DNA from: Bdellovibrionales bacterium
GTDB lineage: Bacteria > Pseudomonadota > Alphaproteobacteria > UBA9219
Length of the DNA: 64,000 nucleotides
Reading direction: 5' to 3'
Assembly (NCBI GenBank): GCA_041662785.1
Contig: JBAZRW010000006.1
Coordinates: 24,997-88,996 of the forward strand
Part shown: positions 41,515 through 49,457 of the stretch, in pieces
Position numbering within the stretch: position 1 is the stretch's first letter
Layout: each line of letters opens with the position of its first letter
Program-made: the position numbers and the translations under genes
The notes under the pieces: generated by a model
Databases searched by the model: none
What the model was told of the DNA's origin: nothing
The model's input: the letters and a program-made list of their open reading frames with translations, nothing else

Positions 41515-42131
41515 TGGCGCTCGCCTCAACGCTTGAGATTATCGAGGAAGCTCGTGCAGGGCGGATGTTTATCCTGACCGATGATGAGGGCCGCGAGAAC
41601 GAGGGCGATTTGATTATCCCCGCGTCTTTTGCTTCGCCGGAGGCCGTCAATTTTATGATCACGCATGGACGCGGCCTTGTGTGCTTGGCCATCGAAGAAA
41701 GCCGTGCTGCGCAACTTGATTTGCCGATGATGTTGCGCGGTGAAAACACCAGCCGTTTTCACACCAACTTTACCGTGTCGATTGAGGCGAAGGAAGGCGT
41801 GACGACGGGCATCTCGGCCTTTGATCGCGCCCACTCTATCGCGGTGGCAATTGATGAGGCGAAAGGCGCGGACGATCTGGCTGTGCCCGGCCATATCTTT
41901 CCGCTTGTCGCGCAAGAGGGCGGCGTGCTGACAAGAGCAGGGCATACAGAGGCCGCCGTGGATGTGGCTCGCCTTGCGGGGCTTTATCCGGCGGGCGTAC
42001 TCTGCGAGATTTTAAAGGAGGACGGCCATATGGCTCGCCTGCCCGATTTATTGCCTTTTGCTGACAAGCACGGGCTTAAGGTTGGCTCGGTGGCGGATTT
42101 GGTGACCTATCGCCAAAAACAGGAGGGTTAG
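41514..42131 (+). CDS. ribB: 3,4-dihydroxy-2-butanone-4-phosphate synthase
   Basis: RibB makes the four-carbon unit of riboflavin from ribulose-5-phosphate. Blocks FILTDDEGRENEGDL, THGRGLVCLA, TGISAFDRAHS and HTEAAVDVARLAGL are conserved. It is 205 aa, without the GTP cyclohydrolase II half of RibBA, which must be encoded elsewhere. It shares a 1-nt overlap with ribE. The last 56 nt are overlapped by an opposite-strand gene. Confidence 0.96.
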   Translation: MALASTLEIIEEARAGRMFILTDDEGRENEGDLIIPASFASPEAVNFMITHGRGLVCLAIEESRAAQLDLPMMLRGENTSRFHTNFTVSIEAKEGVTTGISAFDRAHSIAVAIDEAKGADDLAVPGHIFPLVAQEGGVLTRAGHTEAAVDVARLAGLYPAGVLCEILKEDGHMARLPDLLPFADKHGLKVGSVADLVTYRQKQEG

Positions 42132-42531
42132 CCTCTCTTTTTTGATCGCGTAACATCGTTAGTTCTTTTGCAAGGGATTCTTTATCGCTAACGCAAACTA
42201 TCTTGGCGGTTTGATCGTTATTCAAAAGCCAGACGACAGTATCAAGCACATTAATGACCGCCCATGTTAAACCTTTACCGCGTTCTAAATCTGGTGCTGT
42301 GTAATTTGGTGTTGGGAGAAGAACAGAGGGACGTGCGTGGTCATAGTAATTCATCATGGCACGTGTTTCCTCGCCGATGGCAGACAAGTTATTAGTGTGT
42401 TCTTTTTTGCTCGTTGAAAATAAATAATAGAGTCGTCCGGCAAGATGTGGGAAGGGTTCTCTTCTGTTCGGCCCTTCAAAATCTTCAACTTTAATGGCGA
42501 CGAAGTGAGGAATCTTCTGATTGTTATTCAT
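42076..42531 (-). CDS. Hypothetical protein overlapping the ribB end, 151 aa
   Basis: I do not recognise this protein. It begins MNNNQKIPHFVAIKVEDFEG and is soluble, Asn/Lys-rich and A+T-rich in coding DNA, unlike the rib genes. Its last 18 codons (ending SPNPPPSQP) lie antisense inside ribB, so the C-terminus was probably extended into ribB when the native stop was lost. It interrupts the ribB-ribH order on the opposite strand. Expression is uncertain. Confidence 0.6.
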   Translation of the reverse strand: MNNNQKIPHFVAIKVEDFEGPNRREPFPHLAGRLYYLFSTSKKEHTNNLSAIGEETRAMMNYYDHARPSVLLPTPNYTAPDLERGKGLTWAVINVLDTVVWLLNNDQTAKIVCVSDKESLAKELTMLRDQKREANPPVFGDRSPNPPPSQP

Positions 42532-42759
42532 AAAATAATTCCTTATGAGGATTAATCTGTGGCCTTTAAAACGTGGTTGGGTTTGTTGTGCTTATGGTGG
42601 CATTGTATCAAATAAAGCAGCGGATTCCATTACTTTCATGCGAAAGAACTTCATTGATAAGTCCTTGATCCAACATTATTAGACCATAACAACACTCTAT
42701 CTGTTCGCTGCAAACTGTGGTAAACAAGCAAAAATTCAATATCTAAACAAGGCAGAGCC

Positions 42760-43275
42760 ATGGAACAGAAAAAAGAACCAGCGGTTTTTACGTTTGAAGA
42801 CAAGCCCCATGTGATGGTGATTGAGGCGCGTTTTTATGATGACGTGGCCGATCAATTGTTGGCGGGCGCTAAGGCCGTGCTAGACCGCGCAGGCGCGACG
42901 TATGAGGTTTTCACTGTGCCCGGATCGTTAGAGATTCCGGCGGCCATTTTGTACGCCGTGAAGTCTTTGGATTTTGATGCGGTGCGCAGACGCTTTGATG
43001 GTTATGTCGCGCTGGGAACCGTTATCAAGGGCAGCACGCGCCATGATCAGGTCGTGGGCGATGTCAGCACGCAAGGTCTTCAGACGTTGGCGCTTCAAAA
43101 CACGCTGGCTGTTGGCAACGGCATTTTGACCGTGGAGACGTTGGAGCAAGCGCAAGAACGCGCCGATCCCGCTCGGCTTAATCGTGGCGGCGCGGCGGCA
43201 GAGGCTTGCCTGAAGATGATCGAATTGAAACACCACTTCCGCTTGATGCCCAAGCGTCGTTGGGTTGGGCGGTAA
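42760..43275 (+). CDS. ribH: 6,7-dimethyl-8-ribityllumazine synthase
   Basis: RibH condenses the RibB product with the pyrimidine from RibD. VIEARFYDDVADQLL, VPGSLEIPAAI, YVALGTVIKGSTRHDQVV (catalytic His) and ILTVETLEQAQERAD are the conserved blocks. The length of 171 aa is slightly long because of a C-terminal basic tail. GAGCC lies before the ATG. nusB starts 3 nt later. Confidence 0.94.
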   Translation: MEQKKEPAVFTFEDKPHVMVIEARFYDDVADQLLAGAKAVLDRAGATYEVFTVPGSLEIPAAILYAVKSLDFDAVRRRFDGYVALGTVIKGSTRHDQVVGDVSTQGLQTLALQNTLAVGNGILTVETLEQAQERADPARLNRGGAAAEACLKMIELKHHFRLMPKRRWVGR

Positions 43276-43278
43276 AGT

Positions 43279-43761
43279 ATGGACGAGAACACAACGGCCA
43301 AGGCCGATCCTTTTGCGCCTAAACGCCTTGCGCGGCTTGTCGCGGTGCAGGCGCTCTATCAGGCCTCGTTTGAGCAGGAAGAGCTTAGCGTGATCCTGCG
43401 CCGCTGCCTTGATGATGCCTCGGCGGGATTGAATGACGAGGAAGGCGAGGGCGAGGTTATTTCGGAAAAACCTGACGCGGCTCTTTTGCTGCAAATCGTT
43501 CATGGCGTGATGGATTATCGCGAGGCGTTAGAAGCCATGGTCGCGGGGTCGCTGAGCGAGAAGCTGGCCTCTGGCCGTATGGAGGCGCTGTTGAAGGCGA
43601 TTTTGCTCGCGGGGGCTTTTGAGCTGCATCAGCATGCCAAGATCGCGACGGGCATTATCATTAGCGACTATGTTGATGTCGCTCGCGCCTTCTTTAATGC
43701 CAAGGAACCCGCCCTTGTGAACGCCGTTTTGGATCGTTTGGGCAAGACGCTGAGGGGTTAA
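43279..43761 (+). CDS. nusB: Transcription antitermination factor NusB
   Basis: NusB binds boxA RNA with S10 for rRNA antitermination. The all-helical fold shows RLARLVAVQALYQASFE at the N-terminus and IIISDYVDVARAFFNAKEPALVNAVLDRL at the C-terminal end. It has an acidic insert (about residues 50-62, NDEEGEGE). The length is 160 aa. It follows ribH by 3 nt; the ribH-nusB link is standard. Confidence 0.94.
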   Translation: MDENTTAKADPFAPKRLARLVAVQALYQASFEQEELSVILRRCLDDASAGLNDEEGEGEVISEKPDAALLLQIVHGVMDYREALEAMVAGSLSEKLASGRMEALLKAILLAGAFELHQHAKIATGIIISDYVDVARAFFNAKEPALVNAVLDRLGKTLRG

Positions 43762-43814
43762 CCCCTCGTCAAGGGTTGTGGGCGGATAATAGCGGGGTGG
43801 AACTTCCCTCGTGT

Positions 43815-43924
43815 GTCACTCCCGCGTAAGCGGGAGTCCCGTTTTCTTTTCTTAACTAAACGGGATCCCCGCTTTGTCCTTTCGCCCGCCGCAAGAGCGG
43901 CGGGACGAGGGCGCGGGGATGACG
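43815..43924. repeat. Palindromic intergenic element, copy 9
   Basis: GTCACTCCCGCGTAAGCGGG, AGTCCCGTTTTC and AACGGGATCCCCGC are followed by GCCGCAAGAGCGGC and GGGGATGACGG. It matches the internal CGCCGCTCTTGCGGCG part of copy 1, so it is a composite copy. Confidence 0.85.
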
Positions 43925-43981
43925 GGCATTGAGGGATGGCCATTCCTACCTTATCGAGAAACCCCTTTGCCCCATCCCTTC

Positions 43982-44500
43982 ATGAAAAGAGCTTTCGTTA
44001 TAATAGGTCTTTTGCTGGCGCTGCTTGCCGCGCCTTGCGTGAGCTATGCCGCCGAACATGGTGGCGGCGAGGGTGGCGCTAAAGCAAAAGAGGGCGAGGC
44101 TAAAAAAGGCGAGGGCGGCGAAAAGAAGCCTAAAAAGAAAGAGGATGCCGCGACGATTACGGGCGGGATGACAGATAATGATCCTATTTATTTGAACCTA
44201 CCCGCCATTACGATGCCCGTGATCAATAAGTACGGGGCGCAGCAGGTGATCTCGATGATCATCAATGTCCGCGTTAGCGAGCGGGCTGCCGCTGAAGCGA
44301 TGCAGGCGAATATGCCTAAATTAAGGGATTCCTTGTTTCAGGTGCTTTATACGGGATTTTCTGACGGATCCCTCCGTAATGACAACGCCGTGGACTTGGC
44401 GGGTGTAAAAGCCATTGTAATTCAGACTATTAATGCTCTTTATCAGAAAGATTATGCTACCGATGTTTTGATCCAAGCCATGGCCCAAAGACGCCTGTAG
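43982..44500 (+). CDS. FliL-like exported protein, 172 aa
   Basis: A signal peptide/anchor (MKRAFVIIGLLLALLAAPCV) leads to a Gly/Lys/Glu low-complexity linker (GGAKAKEGEAKKGEGGEKKP). The C-terminal domain resembles FliL: DPIYLNLPAITMPV, ISMIINVRVSERAAAEAMQA and NMPKLRDSLFQVL. FliL supports flagellar stators, but no flagellar gene is nearby, so it may serve another role. The start is ATG 43982; the frame opens earlier inside the repeat. hppA follows in the same direction. Confidence 0.78.
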   Translation: MKRAFVIIGLLLALLAAPCVSYAAEHGGGEGGAKAKEGEAKKGEGGEKKPKKKEDAATITGGMTDNDPIYLNLPAITMPVINKYGAQQVISMIINVRVSERAAAEAMQANMPKLRDSLFQVLYTGFSDGSLRNDNAVDLAGVKAIVIQTINALYQKDYATDVLIQAMAQRRL

Positions 44501-44651
44501 GGATTCTTTTTCATTTCCCCCCTTGCCTTTAAGGGAGTCTTTGGGCATTCTGCCACGGCTTTGCGGGTGCGTTAACGCCAAAGCGCTTTTTGTGGGGGTT
44601 GGCCGCTGGCCTTCTTGCCCCATCGTCTTCGAAAAATGTGAGGAACCATCC

Positions 44652-46751
44652 ATGAGTACTGAATTCATGATTATTTTTGCCTGTGGCGCTTTGGCGCTTC
44701 TATACGGGTTGTTCACGGCCAAGTCCGTGTTGTCGTCGTCCGCCGGTAATGCGCGGATGCAGGAAATCGCCGCCGCCGTCCAAGAGGGCGCGAAGGCTTA
44801 TCTAAACCGCCAGTACATGACGATTGCCATTGTTGGCATCGTGATTTGCGCCGCGTTGAGCTGGTTTTTAGGGCTTCATGTTGGTATCGGCTTTGTGACG
44901 GGCGCTGTTTTGTCGGGCGTGGCCGGTTACATCGGCATGAACGTGTCGGTTCGCGCCAATGTGCGCACGGCCGCTGCCGCTCAAGTTGGCATGAAGGAAG
45001 CCTTGGGCATTGCCTTTAAGTCGGGCGCGATCACGGGCATGCTGGTTGTCGGCCTCGGCCTTCTGGCTGTCGGCGGGTACTATTACGCGCTGGTTCAGTG
45101 GAAGGGTCTTGAAGAAGAAAACATCCGCTCGGTTATCGAAGCGCTGGTTGCGCTGAGCTTTGGCGCTTCGCTGATTTCGATCTTTGCGCGTCTTGGTGGC
45201 GGCATCTTTACCAAGGGCGCTGACGTAGGCGCTGATTTGGTGGGCAAGGTCGAAGCGGGCATTCCCGAAGATGATCCTCGCAACCCTGCCGTGATTGCCG
45301 ATAACGTTGGCGACAACGTCGGCGATTGTGCCGGTATGGCTGCCGATTTGTTTGAAACCTATGCCGTGACCATCGTCGCGACCATGCTTCTCGCCGCGAC
45401 GTTCTTTGTCGGTGATGTGCGTGAGACCATGATGATCCTGCCGCTTGTTATCGCGGGCGTGTGCATTGTGGCTTCGGTGATCGGAACGTACTTTGTGCGT
45501 TTGAACGCCAAGCAAAACATCATGGGCGCTTTGTATAAGGGGCTTATCGCGACGGGCGTGATCTCAGCCGGATTGATCTTTGTCGCGATCAATAAGATGA
45601 TCGGGATGAACGAGGTTGTTGCCAACGTCGATGGCGCGGTGATTTCGGGCATGAACCTGTTCTATTGCGCCCTCACGGGTCTGGGCGTCACCGCCTTGAT
45701 GGTGTGGATCACAGAGTACTACACCTCAACGGAATACCGTCCTGTTCGCTCGGTTGCGGCGGCTTCGGCTAACGGTCACGGCACGAACGTGATCCAAGGC
45801 CTTGCCATCTCGATGGAGTCGACGGCTCTTCCCGTTCTGGTGATCTCGGTCGGTATCATCGTGTCTTACTCGGTCAGCGGCTTGTTCGGCATCGCGATTG
45901 CGGCAACCACCATGCTGGCTTTGGCCGGTATGATCGTTGCCATCGACGCTTATGGCCCTGTGACGGATAACGCGGGCGGTATTGCCGAAATGGCTGATAT
46001 GCCCAAGGAAATCCGTGTGACCACCGATGCGCTGGACGCTGTCGGCAACACGACCAAGGCCGTTACCAAGGGCTATGCCATCGCTTCGGCGGGGTTGGCT
46101 TCGCTGGTTCTGTTTGCTGCGTATATCGAAGACTTGCGCCACTACTTCCCCGATTTGAAGGTCGAGTTCAACCTTCAAAACCCGTACGTCGTGGTGGGTC
46201 TCTTCATCGGTGGCATGTTGCCTTATCTGTTCGGTGCGATGGCGATGACAGCCGTTGGCCGCGCAGCCGGTGCGGTTGTGCAGGAAGTGCGTCGTCAGTT
46301 CCGCGAGATCAAGGGCATTATGGAAGGCAAGGCGAAGCCAGAATATGGCACAGCCGTTGATATGCTGACCAAGGCCGCGATCCGCGAAATGATCATCCCG
46401 TCCTTGCTCCCGATTGCCGCGCCTGTCGTTCTGTACGTCATCGTGAATCTGGTTGCGGGTCAAACCGAGGCCTTCACCTGTCTTGGGGCGATGCTTTTGG
46501 GCACGATTGTGACGGGTCTCTTCGTCGCGATTTCGATGACCTCAGGCGGTGGTGCTTGGGACAATGCCAAGAAGTACATCGAGGAAGGTCATTTCGGCGG
46601 TAAGGGTTCAGAAGCCCACAAGGCTGCCGTGACGGGCGACACCGTCGGCGATCCGTACAAGGATGCCGCTGGCCCCGCCATCAACCCGATGATCAAGATC
46701 ATCAACATTGTGGCGATCCTCTTGCTGGCTATCTTGGCAAGGATGGCATAA
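44652..46751 (+). CDS. hppA: Membrane-bound proton-translocating pyrophosphatase
   Basis: H+-PPase uses pyrophosphate energy to pump protons, recycling PPi from biosynthesis. About 16 membrane helices fill 699 aa. The PPi-binding loop shows EDDPRNPAVIADNVGDNVGD, and the second is TGDTVGDPYKDAAGPAINP. The Lys in VGNTTKAVTKGYA marks the K+-independent subclass. The start is ATG 44652 with GAGGA 8 nt upstream; the frame opens at 44523 but those residues are leader. It is monocistronic with a terminator at 46847-46882. Confidence 0.96.
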   Translation: MSTEFMIIFACGALALLYGLFTAKSVLSSSAGNARMQEIAAAVQEGAKAYLNRQYMTIAIVGIVICAALSWFLGLHVGIGFVTGAVLSGVAGYIGMNVSVRANVRTAAAAQVGMKEALGIAFKSGAITGMLVVGLGLLAVGGYYYALVQWKGLEEENIRSVIEALVALSFGASLISIFARLGGGIFTKGADVGADLVGKVEAGIPEDDPRNPAVIADNVGDNVGDCAGMAADLFETYAVTIVATMLLAATFFVGDVRETMMILPLVIAGVCIVASVIGTYFVRLNAKQNIMGALYKGLIATGVISAGLIFVAINKMIGMNEVVANVDGAVISGMNLFYCALTGLGVTALMVWITEYYTSTEYRPVRSVAAASANGHGTNVIQGLAISMESTALPVLVISVGIIVSYSVSGLFGIAIAATTMLALAGMIVAIDAYGPVTDNAGGIAEMADMPKEIRVTTDALDAVGNTTKAVTKGYAIASAGLASLVLFAAYIEDLRHYFPDLKVEFNLQNPYVVVGLFIGGMLPYLFGAMAMTAVGRAAGAVVQEVRRQFREIKGIMEGKAKPEYGTAVDMLTKAAIREMIIPSLLPIAAPVVLYVIVNLVAGQTEAFTCLGAMLLGTIVTGLFVAISMTSGGGAWDNAKKYIEEGHFGGKGSEAHKAAVTGDTVGDPYKDAAGPAINPMIKIINIVAILLLAILARMA

Positions 46752-46761
46752 CGCCACATAC

Positions 46762-46836
46762 GTCATGCCCGTGAAAACGGGCATCCCGTTTGGTTAAAAG
46801 AAAACAAACTGGACTCCCGCTTTCGCGGGAGTGACG
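46762..46836. repeat. Palindromic intergenic element, copy 10
   Basis: GTCATGCCCGTGAAAACGGG, CATCCCGTTTGG, then AACTGGACTCCCGC to GCGGGAGTGACG. Confidence 0.85.
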
Positions 46837-46845
46837 AAAATGAAT

Positions 46846-46882
46846 AAAACCCCCGCTTTCGAAAGAGAGCGGGGGTTTTTTG
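46846..46882 (+). terminator. Rho-independent terminator of hppA
   Basis: AAAACCCCCGCT pairs with AGCGGGGGTTTT across TTCGAAAGAG, followed by TTT. It is nested between two repeat-element copies. Confidence 0.9.
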
Positions 46883-46896
46883 TTGGGCGGAATCGT

Positions 46897-47002
46897 GTCA
46901 TTGCGAGCGGAGCGAAGCAATTCATCACCTGAACTTTCAACATTGTTCAGTCCGACATTTTAGGAGATGGATCGCCACGTCGCTGCGCTCCTCGCGATGA
47001 CG
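46897..47002. repeat. Palindromic intergenic element, copy 11
   Basis: GTCATTGCGAGCGGAGCGAAG with CAATTCATC, then GATGGATCGCCACGTCGC to CTCGCGATGACG. It is the GCGAG variant also seen at 30,031. Confidence 0.8.
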
Positions 47003-47054
47003 GGAAGGGGGAAAGGCAGGGTGTGTTTGACAAAATGTGCCGCATGTGTTACAT

Positions 47055-47074
47055 TGTATGACAAATGACATACA
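47055..47074 (+). promoter_or_regulatory. Candidate operator of the DinJ/YafQ operon
   Basis: The 20-bp imperfect palindrome TGTATGACAAATGACATACA, with perfect outer arms TGTATG/CATACA, lies 17 nt upstream of the antitoxin start. RelB/DinJ-type antitoxins autorepress by binding such sites. Confidence 0.55.
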
Positions 47075-47091
47075 TCCCTAAAGGTGAAGCT

Positions 47092-47346
47092 ATGAAGACG
47101 GACGTTGTGAATGCGCGGGTTGAACCCGCCCTTAAAGCCTCGGCGGAGAAAATATTTCGCACGCTTGGCATGAATACAACCGATGCGATCTCTATTTTTT
47201 TAAGTCAGGTCGTGCTGCGTAAAGGCCTGCCCTTTGATGTGCGTATCCCGAATGCTGAAACACGTAAAGCCATAGCGGAGGTTAAGGCAGGGAAGGGGAA
47301 GCGCTATAAAACGGCGCAAGACATGATGGATGATATATTGTCGTGA
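47092..47346 (+). CDS. RelB/DinJ family antitoxin
   Basis: The ribbon-helix-helix N-terminus (MKTDVVNARVEPALKASAEK and NTTDAISIFLSQVV) dimerises and binds DNA; the C-terminal helix (YKTAQDMMDDILS) would wrap the toxin. At 84 aa it fits DinJ. AAAGGTGA is the ribosome site, so ATG 47092 is preferred to one at 47065. It overlaps the toxin by GTGA. Confidence 0.9.
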   Translation: MKTDVVNARVEPALKASAEKIFRTLGMNTTDAISIFLSQVVLRKGLPFDVRIPNAETRKAIAEVKAGKGKRYKTAQDMMDDILS

Positions 47347-47612
47347 AAACGTTTTTTGCTGGCAACGCGTTTCGAAAAGACCTTAAGCTTGCGGCCAAGC
47401 GCGGCAAGGCGACGAAGAAACTCCAATCCATTCTTGATTTGCTGCTGACCGATGAAGACTTGCCTTCTCGATGCAGACCGCATCGGCTCTCTGGCGCTTA
47501 TGCCGGATTATGGGAGTGCCACATTGAGCCGGATTGGCTCTTAATTTATGATGTTACAGAAAAAGAGGTTCGGCTTTACCGAACGGGCACGCACGCCGAC
47601 TTATTTGAGTAA
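47343..47612 (+). CDS. YafQ family mRNA-interferase toxin
   Basis: YafQ is a ribosome-dependent endoribonuclease of the RelE superfamily. The catalytic residues align: His in CRPHRLSG, His and Asp in CHIEPDWLLIY, and the terminal RTGTHADLF with His. The GTG start at 47343 overlaps the antitoxin stop, so translation is coupled. The 89 aa length is normal. All key residues are present, so the toxin is probably active. Confidence 0.92.
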   Translation: MKTFFAGNAFRKDLKLAAKRGKATKKLQSILDLLLTDEDLPSRCRPHRLSGAYAGLWECHIEPDWLLIYDVTEKEVRLYRTGTHADLFE

Positions 47613-47617
47613 GCCCT

Positions 47618-47938
47618 TTACTCCCTTGGGGGCGAGAAGCCGTCTTCTTCTTTCAAGGTGGGGGTTGAGGTCTTGTCTGTTTGGTCGGCCTCGTCGCCCG
47701 CTGCGTTGCTTTCCGCCCCATTGATTGTCGGCGCGATTTGTTCGTTGGTCATCAAGGGGAGGGCGTTTTTGCCAGGCCCTACGGTCTTATAGGCGATGGC
47801 AAGGCCAAAGAAGATGGCGACCCATAGCGCGATGTTTTTTAAGTTTTTACCTTGGTTGAGCCTGAAGACGCTGGGCGCGATCATAAGCACGATGGCGACC
47901 CCAAAAAGGGCCGAGAGAATTTGAGTGGTTTTGTCCAT
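47618..47938 (-). CDS. Small membrane protein, 106 aa
   Basis: Two hydrophobic helices (about residues 6-25 and 35-52; ILSALFGVAIVLMIA and IALWVAIFFGLAIAY) are followed by an acidic, disordered tail ending EEDGFSPPRE. I recognise no family. It converges with the yafQ gene, 5 nt between stops. The weak open frame above it (47881-48087) is not treated as a gene. Confidence 0.65.
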   Translation of the reverse strand: MDKTTQILSALFGVAIVLMIAPSVFRLNQGKNLKNIALWVAIFFGLAIAYKTVGPGKNALPLMTNEQIAPTINGAESNAAGDEADQTDKTSTPTLKEEDGFSPPRE

Positions 47939-48146
47939 TTTATCGGCTCGATCATTGGGGTTATAACGTATCGTAGAATGGCGAGACCTATAATAAAGAA
48001 AAGAGTTTCCTTGTGAAAGAGCGGATTTTTCTCTTTTTTAGGCCTTTTAGAAGGATTTTGCTTGAAGTTGCTCTTGCGGGCAGCCACACTGCGCCGCGCG
48101 TCATGGAGCGTAGGCGCTTCCCCATTACAAAAACAAGAAGGTTTTT

Positions 48147-48713
48147 ATGAAAGTCGATGCCAACACCGTCCGTAAGGGCCATGTTCTTGAGCACAACAAC
48201 AAACTTTGGGTTGTGATCAAAAGTGAAATTATGATCCCCGGTAAGGGGAACGCGATCGTTCAGATCGATATGAAGGATGTCCGCACGGGCATCAAGACGA
48301 ACGAGCGGTTCCGCACGCAGGAGTCGGTTGAGCGCGTTCAGCTGTCCGATCACGAAATGCAATTCCTGTTCGTCAGCGATGGCGATTATACCTTTATGGA
48401 TCAGGAATCGTTCGAGCAATACGTCGTGCAGGCCGATATCATCGGCGATGCCGCGGTGTATTTGCAAGACGGCATGGTTTGCAACGTCCAGACCTATGAG
48501 GGCACGCCCCTTTCGGTTGATCTGCCCGCGCAGGTGACTCTGGAGATTGTCGAGGCCGATCCCGTCGTAAAGGGGCAGACGGCTTCCTCTTCCTACAAGC
48601 CTGCCAAGCTTTCGAATGGCGTGCGTATTCTGGTTCCTCCGTTTATCGAGGCTGGCACGCGCGTTGTTGTTGCCACGGCCGACAACGCCTATGTCGAGCG
48701 GGCGAAGGACTAA
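48147..48713 (+). CDS. efp: Translation elongation factor P
   Basis: EF-P rescues ribosomes at polyproline stretches. The three-beta-barrel protein begins MKVDANTVRKGHVLEHNNKL. The tip loop is IPGKGNAI, whose Lys is the position lysylated by EpmA in many bacteria. C-terminal block KLSNGVRILVPPFIEAGTR is typical. Length 188 aa, with AGAAGG upstream and a terminator 30 nt after the stop. Targets here could include the proline-rich exported proteins. Confidence 0.96.
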   Translation: MKVDANTVRKGHVLEHNNKLWVVIKSEIMIPGKGNAIVQIDMKDVRTGIKTNERFRTQESVERVQLSDHEMQFLFVSDGDYTFMDQESFEQYVVQADIIGDAAVYLQDGMVCNVQTYEGTPLSVDLPAQVTLEIVEADPVVKGQTASSSYKPAKLSNGVRILVPPFIEAGTRVVVATADNAYVERAKD

Positions 48714-48742
48714 TAACGGAGCTGAATAGAATTTTGAGGAAT

Positions 48743-48789
48743 GAGTGTCCAAGGAAAGGCTGGTAAGCCATTTTCTTGGACACTTTTTT
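48743..48789 (+). terminator. Rho-independent terminator of efp
   Basis: GTGTCCAAGGAAA pairs with TTTCTTGGACAC around GGCTGGTAAGCC (itself a hairpin), then TTTTTT. Confidence 0.92.
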
Positions 48790-48928
48790 GAGGGTTATTT
48801 CCTTTTTTATCGTTAAACTGTCGACTTTTGGGCGTTTTTCAAGTGGGGTGTCGCCCGAAATTGTGGTGTTTTTAATAAGTTTTTGTTAGTCTGAATTTAA
48901 TGGGGTTCTGTTTTTTTAGGAGGTTTCC

Positions 48929-49363
48929 ATGACACGTTCTTTTTCGCTTTCTTTGCTGACTCTCTTGTTGGCCTGTTTTTGGGGCGCGGGAGAGGCTCAA
49001 GCAGGGGCGTTGTTTCCGCCACAAGGGGCTGTTTTGGCTGGTGGTCCAGATGGACCCATTAAAGTCTGTCCCTCTGGTCAGACTTTTTTGAAATGGACGG
49101 GGGAGGCGGCGGCGTGCGGAAAAGTGTCACAAGAGGTTACGATTCCGAATTGCCCCCCTGGGCAGATGCTTATTGGCGTAACCAATGGAAATCATAATTG
49201 CGTTCCCCCGCCTCCCCCTAAACTGGGGCCGGTTTATACTATGCATTTTGGGGATATGGGGTGGTCGCTTTTGAACTGCCCCGATGGCTATGTGATGACG
49301 GGCGCAGGCGGTTGGGCCAATACAGGCACCAATATCTATATGAATTGTAGGCAGCTGCAATAA
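48929..49363 (+). CDS. Exported cysteine-containing protein, 144 aa
   Basis: The signal peptide MTRSFSLSLLTLLLACFWGA to AQA leads to a small exported domain with six mature cysteines (VCPSG, ACGK, NCPPG, NCVPPPP, NCPDG, NCRQL), all probably in disulfides. NCPPGQMLIGV and NCPDGYVMTGAGG look like two related modules. TAGGAGG is 5 nt before the start. Monocistronic, ended by the terminator at 49381. Function unknown; the VCPSG motif also occurs in the large OmpA-like protein at 59,329. Confidence 0.75.
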   Translation: MTRSFSLSLLTLLLACFWGAGEAQAGALFPPQGAVLAGGPDGPIKVCPSGQTFLKWTGEAAACGKVSQEVTIPNCPPGQMLIGVTNGNHNCVPPPPPKLGPVYTMHFGDMGWSLLNCPDGYVMTGAGGWANTGTNIYMNCRQLQ

Positions 49364-49380
49364 AGGTGGCGGCCTAGACG

Positions 49381-49421
49381 CAAAAAAAAGCGCGGTGAGA
49401 AAACACCGCGCTTTTTTTATT
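49381..49421. terminator. Bidirectional terminator between the Cys protein and phasin genes
   Basis: AAAAAAAGCGCGGTG pairs with CACCGCGCTTTTTTT around AGAAAA. Confidence 0.93.
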
Positions 49422-49457
49422 ACTTACAAGGCTAAGGTAGAAAACAACCGAAGGGGG

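Larger units (their letters stand above)
46752..47091. other. 340-bp spacer between hppA and the toxin-antitoxin genes
   Basis: It holds two palindromic-element copies (46762-46836, 46897-47002), the hppA terminator between them, and the toxin-antitoxin promoter/operator. No gene. Confidence 0.75.

Noticed and set aside
45726..46463. 245-codon minus-strand open frame inside hppA
   Set aside because: It is antisense to a highly conserved gene; the composition (His/Arg/Asp-rich) is that of a shadow frame.
47881..48087. 68-codon minus-strand frame with one hydrophobic helix
   Set aside because: GTG start without ribosome site and a 58-nt overlap with the 47618-47938 gene; a real small membrane protein cannot be excluded.
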